Of a stretch of DNA of 64,000 bases, positions 12,340 to 24,178 are shown piece by piece (the first letter of the stretch is position 1; each line of letters begins with the position of its first letter). A program made the position numbers and the translations under genes. The notes under the pieces were generated by a model that was not told where the DNA came from, made no database searches, and saw only the letters and a program-made list of their open reading frames with translations. The stretch is from Sipunculus nudus (Eukaryota > Annelida > Sipuncula > Golfingiida > Sipunculidae), in assembly GCA_026874595.1 (NCBI GenBank), contig CM049308.1, forward strand, positions 1,017,001 through 1,081,000. The letters are read 5' to 3'.

Positions 12340-13460
12340 CTGAAAAAGAGGAACAGAACACACTCAGCACAGCTACACCAACATTATAAAGTAGACCGAG
12401 CATCATACACTTAATAGCTAACACCACTTCAAAGGAAACATCCTCACTTTCACTGTTATTCTTTATTAATAATAATTCCTGATGCCTCCCCATGATAAAA
12501 GGAATATTTTTATCTCGTACACTTTTTGTTTCACAAAGGAAGTAACAACCAATACAAGCACACAAGCCCACACTTCTGTGAGTTGGTTTGATTATTGCTT
12601 AATTATTAACCAAGTAATCCTCCACTGATTAGTAAAATGGCCATGAGATCCCCCCTCATGATTTCATGCAAGTTATATTTGATAACAAAAAGGTCCTCAA
12701 TTAGGACGGCACTATGGCTGGTTCCTGTGAAAGGAATTCCAAGATCGACAACTGGCAGCCATATTGTGTTATGGACTCTAGTACAACTAGAGGACCAGAG
12801 GACAACAAACCCCTGGACAAGCACCCCCACACCTCCACTAAGCCAACTATCCCTCCCAGGAAAATTACCCCTCAGACAAACCCCCCCCTCCCCCCGCTCA
12901 CGGGACAGTTATATTTATAAAAGAATTATATGTTTGATACTTTCAGACCCAGCTGATATGGAGAAAATACCCTTAGCCAGGCTTTTATAAACATACCCTG
13001 TTTCTACATGTGTTCCATATATAACCATCAACTGTTTCTATGTGCTCCATATATAAACATCAACTGTTTCTATATACTCCAAATATAAACACAGACTATC
13101 CATTTTATATATCATGCTTCGATCAAGCACTTATTTAAATCAATAAAGAACAATGTTATTTTGTCAGTAGTTTTGAGGAACGGCTGTAGTAATGTTATAT
13201 GTTGGCTTCACTGACCTGTAAACTTTGTTACTGATTTCAATCCCGGACAATGATATCAATGTTATTATCATGTGACAGTTTATTATTATACTAACATTTG
13301 TTTCCTGTAGTGCTTATCATTTCCTGATCTCTTTATTTGACAACAATAACTGGCATCCAGCGTATCCATAAACCACCTCATAATAAACCCTTGAGTGTTA
13401 CCTGATACCTTGGTACATTCTGACATGAAAAGTTCTCATAGACTTAACAATATCTGAACA
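12340..13460. other. ENT intron, no gene seen
   Basis: This is the 3' end of the long ENT intron on the minus strand. Open frames at 12606-12990 on both strands have no family resemblance, unbiased composition and no splice support. The stretch includes C-rich patches (around 12880-12900) but no recognisable repeat end. Confidence 0.5.
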
Positions 13461-13640
13461 TTTCCTTCCAGTCCGTTCCTACTATTCCCACCCAAATCAT
13501 GCTCATTTCCGTGAAAATACTGTTATATTATCGCAAAAATGAAAAAAACTAATTCAAAGGAAGTCTGATACAGAGCAACCTTATTTTTGGTTATAAATAT
13601 ATAAATATATACAGTGGAGTGCTGTTTATCCAAATACTGT
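13461..13640. repeat. Duplicated single-copy block (empty-site reference)
   Basis: The sequence from 'tttccttccagtccgttcct' to 'ataaatatatacagtggagt' is present again, split, at 15560-15641 and 17540-17615. The second copy is interrupted exactly by the A element at 15642-17539. This uninterrupted copy has A7 at the junction ('atg' + A7 + 'ct') and so acts as the pre-insertion allele. The ~2.1-kb block of flank plus minisatellite was evidently duplicated before the transposon arrived. Confidence 0.85.
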
Positions 13641-14414
13641 TCACCCAGAAAAACCTTTCATGAGGAGTGCTGTTAATCCAAACATGGTTCAACAAGAAAA
13701 ACATCTGATGTGAAGTGCAGTTTATCCAACCTTTGTTAACCCAGAAAAAAACTTTTTTTAATAGTTTTATTTTGAAAGTAATTGCATGACAACAACATTC
13801 ACAGTTTCAAATAGACATACATCAATATATCCATACTTTCCATATTTTTCTTGAACTTACATTATTCTATATAAATATCAGTTTCTAACCTGTATTTCAG
13901 GTCCTGTAAGTTTTCTAAAAAGAATAAACATTTTCCTGAATATATCCAGAAAAACCTTTATGTGGTGTGCTGTTTATCCAAACATTAAGCACCCAGAAAA
14001 ACCTTTCTTGTGGAATGCTGTTTATCCAAAAATTGTTCATCCAGAAAAAAATTTGATGTGGTGTGCTGTTTATCAAAACATTGTTCACCCAGAAAAACAT
14101 TTGATGTGAAGTGCTGTTTATCCAAACATTGTTCACTAAGAAAAACCTTTGATGTGGAGTGCTGTTTATCCAAACATTGTTCACCCAGAAAAACCTTAAA
14201 TGTGGAGTGCTGTTAATCCAAACATTGTTAACCAAGAAAACATTTGATGTGGTGTGCTGTTTATCCAAACATTGTTTACCCAGACAAACATTTGATGTGG
14301 AGTGCTGTTTATCCAAACATTGTTCACCCAGAAAAATCTTTCTTGTGGAGTGCTGTTTATCCGAACATTGTTTTCCCAGAAAAAACCTAAGTTGCGGAGT
14401 GCTGTTTATCCTAA
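13612..14414. repeat. 48-bp minisatellite, left block
   Basis: The unit is 'gtggagtgctgtttatccaa' + 'acattgttcacccagaaaaa' + 'cctttgat', 48 bp. Copies are clean from 13945 to 14414 and scattered at 13612-13750. Further blocks lie at 15118-15560 and 17605-17765. Because 48 is a multiple of 3, long false frames result (WINSTPH.. and ..CCLSKHC.. peptides). The first copy begins CAGTGGAGTGCTGTTTATCC after TATA, which recalls a pogo/Tigger terminal repeat, so the array may have grown from a transposon end. Confidence 0.9.
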
Positions 14415-15113
14415 TATCACCAGTGTGATAATTTTATGATAATTCAAATCATTATATTTTACCAATTTTCATTAGATATTATAAGGTGACCACTCCTATG
14501 GAATGAAACAGGTATTTAGTAGACTTCTGTGCAGTATAACTTTCTAATTACATTTCAGTTTATTATTTAACTGCCAGCCCTTTGATAAGTGTTCACAGAG
14601 AATTCATTAATAAGCACATTCATACATTAGACTGGGTTTACTCTTAAAGTGACAGGCACAGATTAAACTAATTAATTCACAGTTTAGACTGAGGTGTTCA
14701 CAGGAGGGCAAGAAAGGTGTTGAATGTATTACATAATATGTCTTGTATTAATGCTGTAAGAAATTCCTTAATTGCAATTATTATTTTGGGCAAATGTATA
14801 AATAGAGATACTGGTTACTGAACCAGACAGTGAAGGTCAGAGCTAAAGAAAGTAGAGTCGAAGAGTTAGAGAGCTAAGAGACAGAGAAGAGACAGGAATA
14901 AGAACAAGAGTTAATACAGAAAGAGAGAGACAGAGAACAGAATCAGTTAAGTGGAAAATAGGGCAAACTATCAGAATATATATTTTGGACATTTGTTATT
15001 GTTAACTTTGATTGAATAAACTTGGAAGTAAATTACATCTGGATTAAAGAATTCTTCTATCTGAGAAATCAGTAACCTGTGAACAAAAGCACGTAAACAA
15101 CTGGACGGTTATA
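14415..15113. mobile_element. 0.7-kb insertion with LTR-like features in the minisatellite
   Basis: The minisatellite unit is cut at CTAA (14411-14414) and resumes at CTAA (15114-15117). An intact counterpart, identical for over 30 bp on the left, is at about 15412-15465. This gives a 4-bp target duplication (5 with one mismatch). The insert has a TATA-like TATAAATAG (about 14799) and AATAAA (about 15015) in the order expected of a retrotransposon LTR. Its ends (TATCACC.../...GGTTATA) are imperfect inverted repeats and not the usual TG...CA. It may be a solo LTR or a small DNA element; there is no coding sequence. Confidence 0.6.
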
Positions 15114-15117
15114 CTAA

Positions 15118-15560
15118 CATTGTTCAGCAAGAAAAACCTTACTTGTGGAGTGCTGTTTATCCAAACATTGTTCACCCAGACAACATTTGATGTGGAGTGC
15201 TGTTTATCCAAACATTGTTCACCCAGAAAAACCTTTCTTGTGGAGTGCTGTTAATCCAAATTGTCAACCAAGAAAACATTTGATGTGGTGTGCTGTTTAT
15301 CCAAACATTGTTCACCCAGACAAACATTTGATGTGGAGTGCTGTTTATCCAAACATTGTTCACCCAGAAAAACCTTTCTTGTGGAGTGCTGATTATCCGA
15401 ACATTGTTCACCCAGAAAAAACCTAAGTTGCGGAGTGCTGTTTATCCTAACATTGTTCAGCCAGAAAAACCTTTCTTGTGGAGTGCTGTTTATCCAAATA
15501 TTGTTCACCCAGAAAAACCTTAAATGTGGAGTGCTGTTAATCAAAACATTGTTAACATTT
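15118..15560. repeat. 48-bp minisatellite, middle block
   Basis: Nine or so copies of the 48-bp unit described for 13612-14414. Its internal order of variant units, including 'aacctaagttgcggagtgct' (15420-15439 and again at about 14386-14405), repeats that of the left block, showing that multi-unit segments were duplicated together. Confidence 0.88.
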
Positions 15561-15641
15561 CTTTCCAGTCCGTTCCTACTATTCCCACCCAAATCATGCT
15601 CATTTCCGTGAAAATACTGTTATATTATCGCAAAAATGAAA

Positions 15642-17539
15642 CAAGGGACCTATGGGTCACTGTGCTCAGCTGACGTTAACCTTGAAGGTAAAAATCTAAA
15701 ATAATATCAAATGGAGATAAAGTATAAGAGGAAGAGGTAATAAAGGCCATGGTTGGTTTATATGATTGGTTTGTATTGATGAGCAAGAAATTGTTGCAAA
15801 AAATATTTTGTGACCTGACCATGTATTTCCTAATGTTGAAACTAAAGCATGTGAGCAGTTTGTGAACAAATGATCTGTACTATTACCATGATCATTAGTT
15901 GGTTTTTGATTAACTGTTGACATTTCAGTAGTTTACACATTTGTTCAATTGAATCTATTTTTTTGTATAATATATATTATTAAATATATATGTATTTTTT
16001 TATGAAATGTATACAGTTGAAATATAGCTAATTAACAACATAAAACAGGGCAAACAAAGCCTGATCTCAAATTCTGCTGAGGCAGGAAAATAATGAACAA
16101 ATGTTTGTATTAAATCCTGATTTTTTAATCACATCAATTATTTTCTAATTTAAGTTTATATTTCTATACATTTCCAATTTAACATATATATCTGAATATA
16201 AAAGTTGATTCATAATTCTCAATTGAATCATCATAAATCTCAATCTTGTCAGATAACACCACATCATGCATACAAATGTTTATTTATTTTTTACCACAAA
16301 AATATATCTTTTAAATCTGCAAAACAATAAATATCTAAAAATAATACTTGATTTAGATTTCACAATTTTTAATTGTGTCTTTATTTATCCATATTGTGCT
16401 TCATATTTTATAATAGTTTAAGCATACTGATGGGTTCAATTATATTTGTTAAAATCATTTAAAAGAAAATTGATTTCTTTAAAAATGCTACATTACACAA
16501 CATTGCATCTTCTGGATTACACCTTGAAAATTTTTTCAAGGAAAGTTTTTGCATATCGGAGTGGAAACAGCATTACAATTAAGGAGATACAGTGAAAACA
16601 ATAACAATTACTGCATAACACTTTGGGTTGGGTTTGCGGGGGGGGGGGGGGGGGGGGGGGGGTGATTGGGGTGGTGATATGAGAAAAACTGTACACCTGT
16701 CACAGCAGGGGATCTCCCCCAGTGACTGTAACAAATCAGAAACCCTGGCATAGCTGACTTCCAGTGACCTGGAGTGGAACCCTGCATCTGTAATCAAAGC
16801 AAGTGACTACAGAAAAAAAATCAATAATTAGCTTAATTTTCAAGCTTTTATTTTCAGATTTCAGATTTAGACAAACTAAATATTTATGTTTACATGCTGT
16901 GAAAATTAAATCAATGGTGCTAACAGGAAATAAACGTGCCATGGTCAAAGTTGGGCAAAATTTAAGGTACTGATTTTTTTTTATGCTAATAACTTAAAAA
17001 ATTTACAAAATTCAGATCTAATTTTGGGTAAACAATTGAATCTTAATTAAAAATAGTTATATACTTGAGAAAATAAACTCTAGTTTCAAAATTGTTCATG
17101 TTAAGTGAGTTATTATTTTTCCTGATTTTTTACAAAGTCCATTTTGTTTGGGCCCATAACTTAAAGAATTTATACTTTACAGACTTAATTTCTGGCATGT
17201 ATATAGGAACTATATAGAGGAATATTTATGGTAAATATGAGGAAAAACAGATGAGTGGTTTTGATATTAGGCAGTCCTGAAGTGTGAAAATAGGATTTTA
17301 ATAAAAAATTGAGGTTTTTCCTTAATTTCTCAAAGGAACGAAGTCGCAAAGACCCAGTTTTCGGTTTGGTAGGAGATCTTGGGGACATCTAACATTATGC
17401 TGAATTTTGGATTCCTAGGTCTTACGGTTTCAAAACGTGCCACATCTACAGACGGACGGACGGACGGACGGACAGACGGACGGACGACGGACAATGGACC
17501 ACGACTATAGCTCAGATGACTTATAGTCAGCTGAGCTAA
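15642..17539 (+). mobile_element. Family A element with exact boundaries (1,898 bp)
   Basis: It starts CAAGGGACCTATGGGTC and ends CTAA at 17536-17539. The flanks ('atgAAA' left, 'AAAActaattc' right) rejoin to give exactly the A7 of the uninterrupted copy at 13531-13560, so there is no target duplication. Inside: a G-run of 25 (16638-16662), the 'gatattaggcagtcctgaag' block, (GGAC)n at about 17450-17490, and a 3' hairpin whose outer stem reuses the inverse of the 5' motif GCTCAGCTG. These traits fit a non-autonomous Helitron/Helentron-type element. No Rep/helicase is encoded. Confidence 0.85.
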
Positions 17540-18206
17540 AAAACTAATTCAAAGGAAGTCTGATACAGAGCAACCTTATTTTTGGTTATAAATATATAAA
17601 TATATACAGTGGAGTGCTGTTTATCCAAACATTGTTCACCCAGAAAAACCTTAAATGTGGAGTGCTGTTAATCAAAACATTGTTAACCCAGAAAACATTT
17701 GATGTGGAGTGCTGTTAATCCAAACACTGTTCACCCAGAAAAAAACCCTTGGATGTGGAGTGATGATTATCCAAACTTTATTTACCTGGAATATCCTTTG
17801 AGTTGAATTTTAAATCTGAGGACTTAAATTATGACAGTTTATCCAAACTTTTCACAAAAGTAAAGTTGTTGACCTGAAGTTAACAGTTTTTGAGCATATC
17901 CTCACATTTACTTTCCATCCTGACATATTAGTGTATGATATTAGGCAACTGAAATTCTCATTTTTCACAGGATAACTGAGAATTTCAGTCTCTCTGGGAG
18001 AGGACTGAGATTTCTCATTTTACCCAGGAGAGACTGGAATTTTGATTTTTTACACTCAGTGACACCTCAAATTTTGTCATGTGCCTGTTTCTGTATAAGG
18101 TACTAATTTACAAGGTGTCATTAATGCTGTGGGTTAAGCTGTATAGAAGCAGTTTTTTTTTTTAGAGACTTTTTCGACAGGCATGCACTTTCATTACAAA
18201 CATTGT
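17540..18206. other. Minisatellite tail and non-coding sequence
   Basis: 17540-17615 is the right half of the duplicated flank. 17605-17765 holds three to four 48-bp units. Beyond that, 17930-18060 has short repeats of 'gagaatttcagtctctc' type. No exon is seen. Confidence 0.6.
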
Positions 18207-18300
18207 AACTAGATATTTCTTGGCATCGCAGGTGCCATAGTATCCCCAGACAATTTATCCCCCCCCCCCCCCCCCAATCTACAGTAGCATATATTGAGCC
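18207..18300 (+). mobile_element. Family D element, 5' end only
   Basis: CTAGATATTTCTTGGCATCG with the palindrome GGCATCGCAGGTGCC, then GTATCCCCAGAC, a C-run (about 18260-18276) and 'agtagcatatattgagcccc'. These match the first ~90 bp of the complete D copy at 39476. The rest of the element is absent. Confidence 0.65.
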
Positions 18301-19210
18301 CCGTTTGTTCCGTTTTATAAATAATTCTTTTCTGTTTTCATCAATTCAAAATTCTGAAATTTTCCGTTTTATCTTTATATTTTATGTAATATAATTGCTA
18401 CATACTTTGATGAGTAAAATCTTGAACAATCAGGATCATAAAATGGATTTTGTGTTCAATAAGCTGTTTTTAATTTAAATACTGCTACCACTGATGCCAT
18501 AGTTACTTATTTATATTTAAAATTTTACTTGGTCCTTCACATAAATGGTTCCTAGTCAGGCCCACACATAAGTAATCCAGCACGTGTGTTCACTAAATCG
18601 GCAAGACAGTTGGTCTTCATCTGCAAACAAATCTGAGTAAGGACCTGTTCTGTCTGCGTTTTACCGCCAATCATTTCAGTCATTTGAAACAAGTGTGGTA
18701 ATATGATATTCTAAGCTATTTTGCCTCAGGGATGTTATCACATGCGGTAGGATCAGTCTTTCCCCTTATAAGATTTTGATCTGTTTGATTCTTTATATGG
18801 TTATGTGAGACAACAGCTGGAACTCCTACACCCAAAAGAAGTTAACATCGTTGGTCAGCAATTATGTCCTTTAACATTTATAAAACGTTTTTTTAATGGA
18901 ACGAAGAAGTGAATCTGGAATAATTCTGATTTGGTTCGGCTGATAACCACCGCACAGTGAAACCACAATATTGTCACATAATGGCAGTATAAGTGTTTCA
19001 GGCATGTTCGTTAATAATCGTCACATCAAAGCTTGGTGCCTACTGCAATGGTTGTGAGCTGAAATTGGCAGACCTTGCTTGTTATGTAGACAGCTGGCGC
19101 AGTTTGAAAGATTTTTTAACAAGATATTTGCTAAGGATTTCCTTTTTTGCAGTTTAGATCTGCTCTATTTTATGACTTTAAGACATATACCGTGCATTTA
19201 ACATAAATTC
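18301..19210. other. No gene seen
   Basis: This is a less repetitive stretch inside the ENT intron. I found no exon with paired splice sites and no repeat termini. Confidence 0.45.
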
Positions 19211-19435
19211 GTTTTCCTGTTCCTTATAAAATATGATGCTCTGTTCCTTATAAAATATGATGCTCTGTTCCTTATAAAATATGATGCTCTGTTCCTTATA
19301 AAATATGATGCTCTGTTCCTTATATAATATGATGCTCTGTTCCTTATAAAATATGATGCTCTGTTCCTTATAAAATATGATGCTCTGTTCCTTATATAAT
19401 ATGATGCTCTGTTCCTTATAAAATATGATACTACA
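19211..19435. repeat. 24-bp minisatellite, about 9-10 copies
   Basis: The unit is 'tccttataaaatatgatgct' + 'ctgt' (24 bp), nearly perfect, with two copies carrying 'tatataat'. A partial palindromic relative ('acatattttataaggaacag' style, opposite strand) follows at 19445-19500. The false peptide IIFYKEQS repeats every 8 residues. Confidence 0.9.
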
Positions 19436-19529
19436 TAAAGAGCAGAGCAACATATTTTATTAGGCATAGAGCAACATATTTTATGAGGAACAGAGCAAAG
19501 TATTTTTGTATGATGGCAAACAATCACAA

Positions 19530-22113
19530 CAAGGGACCTATGGGTCACAACGCTCAGCTGTTATATATGATAAAAAAATATTATTTAGAAATGAGGCACA
19601 TGCTGGTTTTGTGTGGTAATAAATATAAGCTGTATTATGAGTTGTTGTTGTTTAGCTTATGTATGATTTTGATAGTACCTTTGGAGACAGGGAAGAGGAT
19701 TGATTTAATTTATTTTACTAACACATGGAGTACTACTGTCACACAGATTTTGACTTGGCCATATAACTTATAAGCAGAACATATAATATAAGAGTTTAAC
19801 TATTTATTAAAAAAATTACAAATATTGTCCCAAATATAATTTTTATTAAAAATAATAAGAGAATCATATGATTTTTTAAAATGAAATATAACTGATATGA
19901 TTATTAAAATAATATTAAAGAATATATTCATGAATGCATTCATGAATACATTTCGAAAGTATTTGCACGAGTATTCATATACTTTCATTTTTACCTGAAT
20001 TCCCATTCTTTATGCAAGAAATTTTATAATGGAGTACATAATCATATTGGTATTTAAATACAATTACAAAGTATTCGCACCATGTCTGGTATTTATTCAG
20101 TTTTCACCAAACAATGAAGTTGAGAATCCAGAATATACAAAATTCACACATTTAAATAATGATCATAAGTACCTGGTTTTATGGCTTTTATTTATATTAA
20201 AAAATAACTGTAAAAAATTCATTTTGGACTAATTTCACATCAATGTACACACTAGACACAGTAGGAATCTAGATTAATATTATCAACTGCATCTTTGTCT
20301 ATCATTAATTTCCTTCATATAATCCTTAATGATTAGTAATGAATAATATGATTTACTTCTTTATCATTAAAAATGAACTGAAAAATGCCATAGGTGACTG
20401 CATGGTATTATTTGGAATATGTGACATTCTACCCATCGATACAAGATTCTTATAGCATCAGTAACTGCAAGTTAATTTCCTGTTATTATAAACTAACAAA
20501 TTCCTTTTCTATTTTTCTTTAATTTGTTATTAAAAACCAATAAAAATTTATTAATTTATTGTTTATTGTTATGTTGTTAGTTAAAACTACTAGATGAGTT
20601 GGGTTGAACACCTGGATCAACTGTGGCTGGCCATAAGCTGCCTGGATTCTCCCCTCAAGCGTGCATAATTTGATGAAAGGTCAACAAGGTCAACATACAG
20701 GTGACTCAAGAGGGGCTGGAGAGAGCCAAAGTCTGACAGGGTCTCATAAAAAACATTAATAAAAGCTACAATATTTGGCAAATTTCTTTCAGCTTTCTAA
20801 ACTAAAAAGCTGAAATCCTTATGTGTGCATGATATGAAAATTATATCAACAGTGCTAACGGGAAACAAACGTGCCATGGTCACAGTTGGGCAAAATTTAA
20901 GGTACTAATTTTATATTTATACTAATAACTTATAAAATTTGAAAAATTCAGAACTAATTTTGGGTATTCAATTGAATCTTGATTAAATAATGTTACATCC
21001 CTGACAAAAAAGATCTCTAGCTTCAGCAATGCCCTTGTTAAGGGAGTAAATATATTTCTTGATTTTTTACAAAGTGCATTATGTTTGGGCCCATAACTTA
21101 AAACAATTACGCAATACTGACATCATTCTGGCATGTGCATAGAGAATGTATAGAAAAATATGTATATTATATATGATCGAAGTCAGATCAGTGGTTTTGA
21201 TATTAGGCAGTCTTAAAGTGTAACATTGGGTCTTTAATGGAAAAATGAAGTTTTTCATTGATATCTCGAAGGAATTAAGTCCTAGTGACCAAATTCTTGG
21301 CATGGTAGGGGATTTTGGAGAAATCTAACTGTATGCCAAATTTAAGGAACTTAGAGCTGAAGCTCGGGAGCTGAGCTCTAGCAAACTGCATAACACTAGC
21401 AATATGTGACATGGTGCTTGAAAACTTGAATAAAATCTACAGTTTTTGATCAACTGGTTTCAAATTTTTGGTGTTAACAGTTGAAATGCTAACAAAAACA
21501 TGCTGTGGAAATTAAATCCACAGCAGTTACAGCAAAAAAATGTGCCATGGTCAAAGTTGGGCAAAATTTAAGGTACCAATTTTTTATTTTTGCTAATATT
21601 TTTAAAAATTTAAAAGATTTTGATCTAATTTTGGGTATACAATTTAATTTTGATTAATAAAAGTAATATTACTGGAAAAAAAGTGCTAAGCTTTAACAAG
21701 TTTTGTGTTAAGTGATAAAATTTCTTTCTTGATTATTTACAAAATGCATTATGTTTGGGCCCATAACTTTTTTAAATTAAATAATACAGACCTAATTTCT
21801 GGCATGTACATAGGAATTATATAGAGGATTATTTATAGTAAATATGAGGAAAAACAGATGAGTGGTTTTGATATTAGGCAGTCTTAAAGTGTGAAAATAG
21901 GTTTTTAATAAAAATTGAGGTTTTTCCTTAATTTCTCAAAGGAATGAAGTCGCAAAGACCCAGTTTTCGGCTTGGTAGGAGATCTTGGGGACATCTAACA
22001 TTATGCTGAATTTTGGATTCCTAGGTCTTACGGTTTCAAAACGTGCCACATCTACGGACGGACGGATGGACGACGGACAATGGACCACGACCATAGCTCA
22101 GATGACTTATAGT
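19530..22113 (+). mobile_element. Family A element, long form, 3' end truncated
   Basis: This long subfamily (about 2.6 kb) begins CAAGGGACCTATGGGTC. It shares its whole body with 35108-37741 and 57844-60447. It lacks the last part of the 3' hairpin: it stops at 'gacttatagt' (22113) next to a T-rich stretch and a SINE. A short frame (61-77 codons ending ILTWPYNL) recurs in at least five copies but has no known domain. There is no helicase or endonuclease. Confidence 0.8.
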
Positions 22114-22129
22114 TTGTTTTTTTTACATG

Positions 22130-22350
22130 TATTGGACAACTAGTTATAACTAATGCTAAGCAGTCTCCATGGTTCAGATGGTTGGGTTCAGTAGTCTTTG
22201 GGGTTGAAGGAAACCAGAGAACCCTGAGAAAACCACCAACCTTGGAACGACAACTACAACCAATTCTCATAGCTACACCAGGGATCCAGCCCAGGTCACC
22301 AGCAGAGAGGGCTGAGCATTTTACCACTTGACTGTCCAGGCGACCCATCA
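22130..22350 (-). mobile_element. tRNA-derived SINE with conserved central block
   Basis: On the minus strand, a tRNA-like head has box A-like AGTCAAGTGG (near 22334) and box B-like GGCTGGATCCC (about 22281-22291). It is followed by GGTGGTTTTCTCAGGGTTC and TCTGGTTTCCTTCAACCCC. The latter resembles the 'GGTTTCCTCCGGGT.CTCCGGTTTCC' core found in several animal SINE families. I cannot name the family without comparison. It lies directly against the broken 3' end of the A element at 19530-22113. Confidence 0.6.
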
Positions 22351-24178
22351 TATTGTAGGGGCAAAGACATAATAGCACACCTGCTAAACTACACCTACAT
22401 TTTTCTGCATATATTTGTACCTCCTGAACAATATGGAGTCAGTATAATGTTTACAATATAAGTACATGACCAGCAACAAGCTCAGGAAACAAGTGACCCT
22501 GAGTTCTTGACGCTCGATCAGCTGATCTGTGACAAGGAGATATTAGATAACTGTCATTTTTACAATTTGAAATTGTCTACATCAGTTATGAAGCACTTTA
22601 TTGAAAATTTTCCTGAAAGCAGTACTGTTCTATTAATGTATATTGCAGAAGCGGATCGGAGGGGGTCCTGACCCCCCTCCCCCCTTTTTTCATCAGAAGC
22701 AATGTTTTTTAAGGGCTTCAGACTAGATTTTGCGGCCTGGACCCCCCCCCCCTTTCCAGACCTGGGGACCTTTTTTTAGGGGTTTCATTAGTCCTTCTGG
22801 GTTGAACCTCACCTTTTTCTAAATTCCTAGATCTGCCCCTGTATTTGAATATTATTCATATTGTGTGTTATAAATAAATTGTTCTATTTACTATTCTGTC
22901 CTGTGACTTTTGCCCATGGATGATTTTTTTGGATACTCTGAGGCGTACTGGACTGGGGACCAGGGATCCTATAGAGATGAGGTTATACAAACATGTCCTC
23001 AGATTAGACCCCCTGATTCTGTCTACTTTATCACATGAAAGATCACATGTTGATTTGACCCACAGAGACCTGGACACAGGGGTCACATGGCCAGGGATAT
23101 GGCAGGTCACGAGGTCAAGGATGGAGTTACATAATGAAACCACACATATAAGTTCTTATCACAGCAAGTCTCCTACAATATAGAGGTCAATGGGGGTGAA
23201 AACAGCTACCGTCAGTGTACATGTGTCCTGGATATCTAAGGCTTCAACCATCAGATCCTGATGTATTACTTACAACCAATACAAAGATTTCAGCTGGTGA
23301 AAGTGCTCTTGTGAATCCAACATATCAGAGTTTATTTATCCCAATATTTATATAGATAACAGTTTTAACTAGCTTACCCGCTCTTCACCCCACCCCAACC
23401 CCCTCCCATTTGGTCAGGCTTTGGGGTAGACTGATTATAGAATATTTTGTTAACTGGAACACTGACAGGTCAGGAAGGGCCCATAAAAGGCCCATAGCCT
23501 TCCAGTGTGATGATTCTTGAAAATATATGATAAAGGACCTGATTACATGTAGAGGCAGGGAAATGACTCAAAACAGTGTTAATGTTTAAATAATTGAACC
23601 AAGATTTAACAGTCCGGCATGAAGATGTACTAGTGATGTTTTTCTAGCAACATAGGCAAACTCACATCTGACGTATTTAACTATAAGCATGGTCAGCATG
23701 TTAATTAATTTGATGGTCCTGTGACATTCACCTTTGACCTTTTTATGCCAAAATCTACATGTTTATTCCCTAATTGTTGGGTGAGCAATACATGAAAGAT
23801 GGAAGGTTGGGGGTGAAAACTTAAAATGTGTCAACATGTTTCTTAAAAAGGTGTGTTGTGTGACCTTGGCCTTTCACCTAACAGGCTAAAACTTAAAAGT
23901 ACTCTGATCTCATTGATAGAGCTGTGGAAGATGGAAAGTTTGTGATAAAAAGTGTGACCTTCACCTTTGACTTCATGAACCCCAAAAAAAGATTTTGGAT
24001 CAATCACAATGGCTCATCTGTTGATGAGTGTAAATTTTATACATATACGTTTACTAATTTTAAAAACTAAATTTTCACCAATCAAATTTAAATCTTAGTT
24101 ACAGCAATAACCTTTGAGGGGCCTATTCCAATATTTCTGATGCTTCAAACAAAGATGAGCTCTTGCACCTTTTAAAAA
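22351..24178. other. No gene seen; scattered repeat fragments
   Basis: C-rich runs (22675-22690, 22741-22752) and short TGACCT-type motifs occur (about 23730 'cacctttgacctttttatgc', 23950-23975), like those in family D. The open frames near 22870-23180 on both strands lack family signals and splice support. The stretch lies inside the ENT intron. Confidence 0.45.

Noticed and set aside
12606-12990. Opposing frames of 74 and 117 codons
   Set aside because: No family resemblance, low-complexity proline/threonine runs and no splice or promoter support.
13915-15592. Frames encoding WINSTPH and CCLSKHC repeats on both strands
   Set aside because: Artefacts of the 48-bp minisatellite, open in several frames and on both strands.
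19178-19548. Frames encoding IIFYKEQS / YFIRNRAS repeats
   Set aside because: Artefacts of the 24-bp minisatellite.
22868-23183. Overlapping 87- and 91-codon frames on opposite strands
   Set aside because: No recognisable domain, no splice signals and no compositional bias; likely chance.
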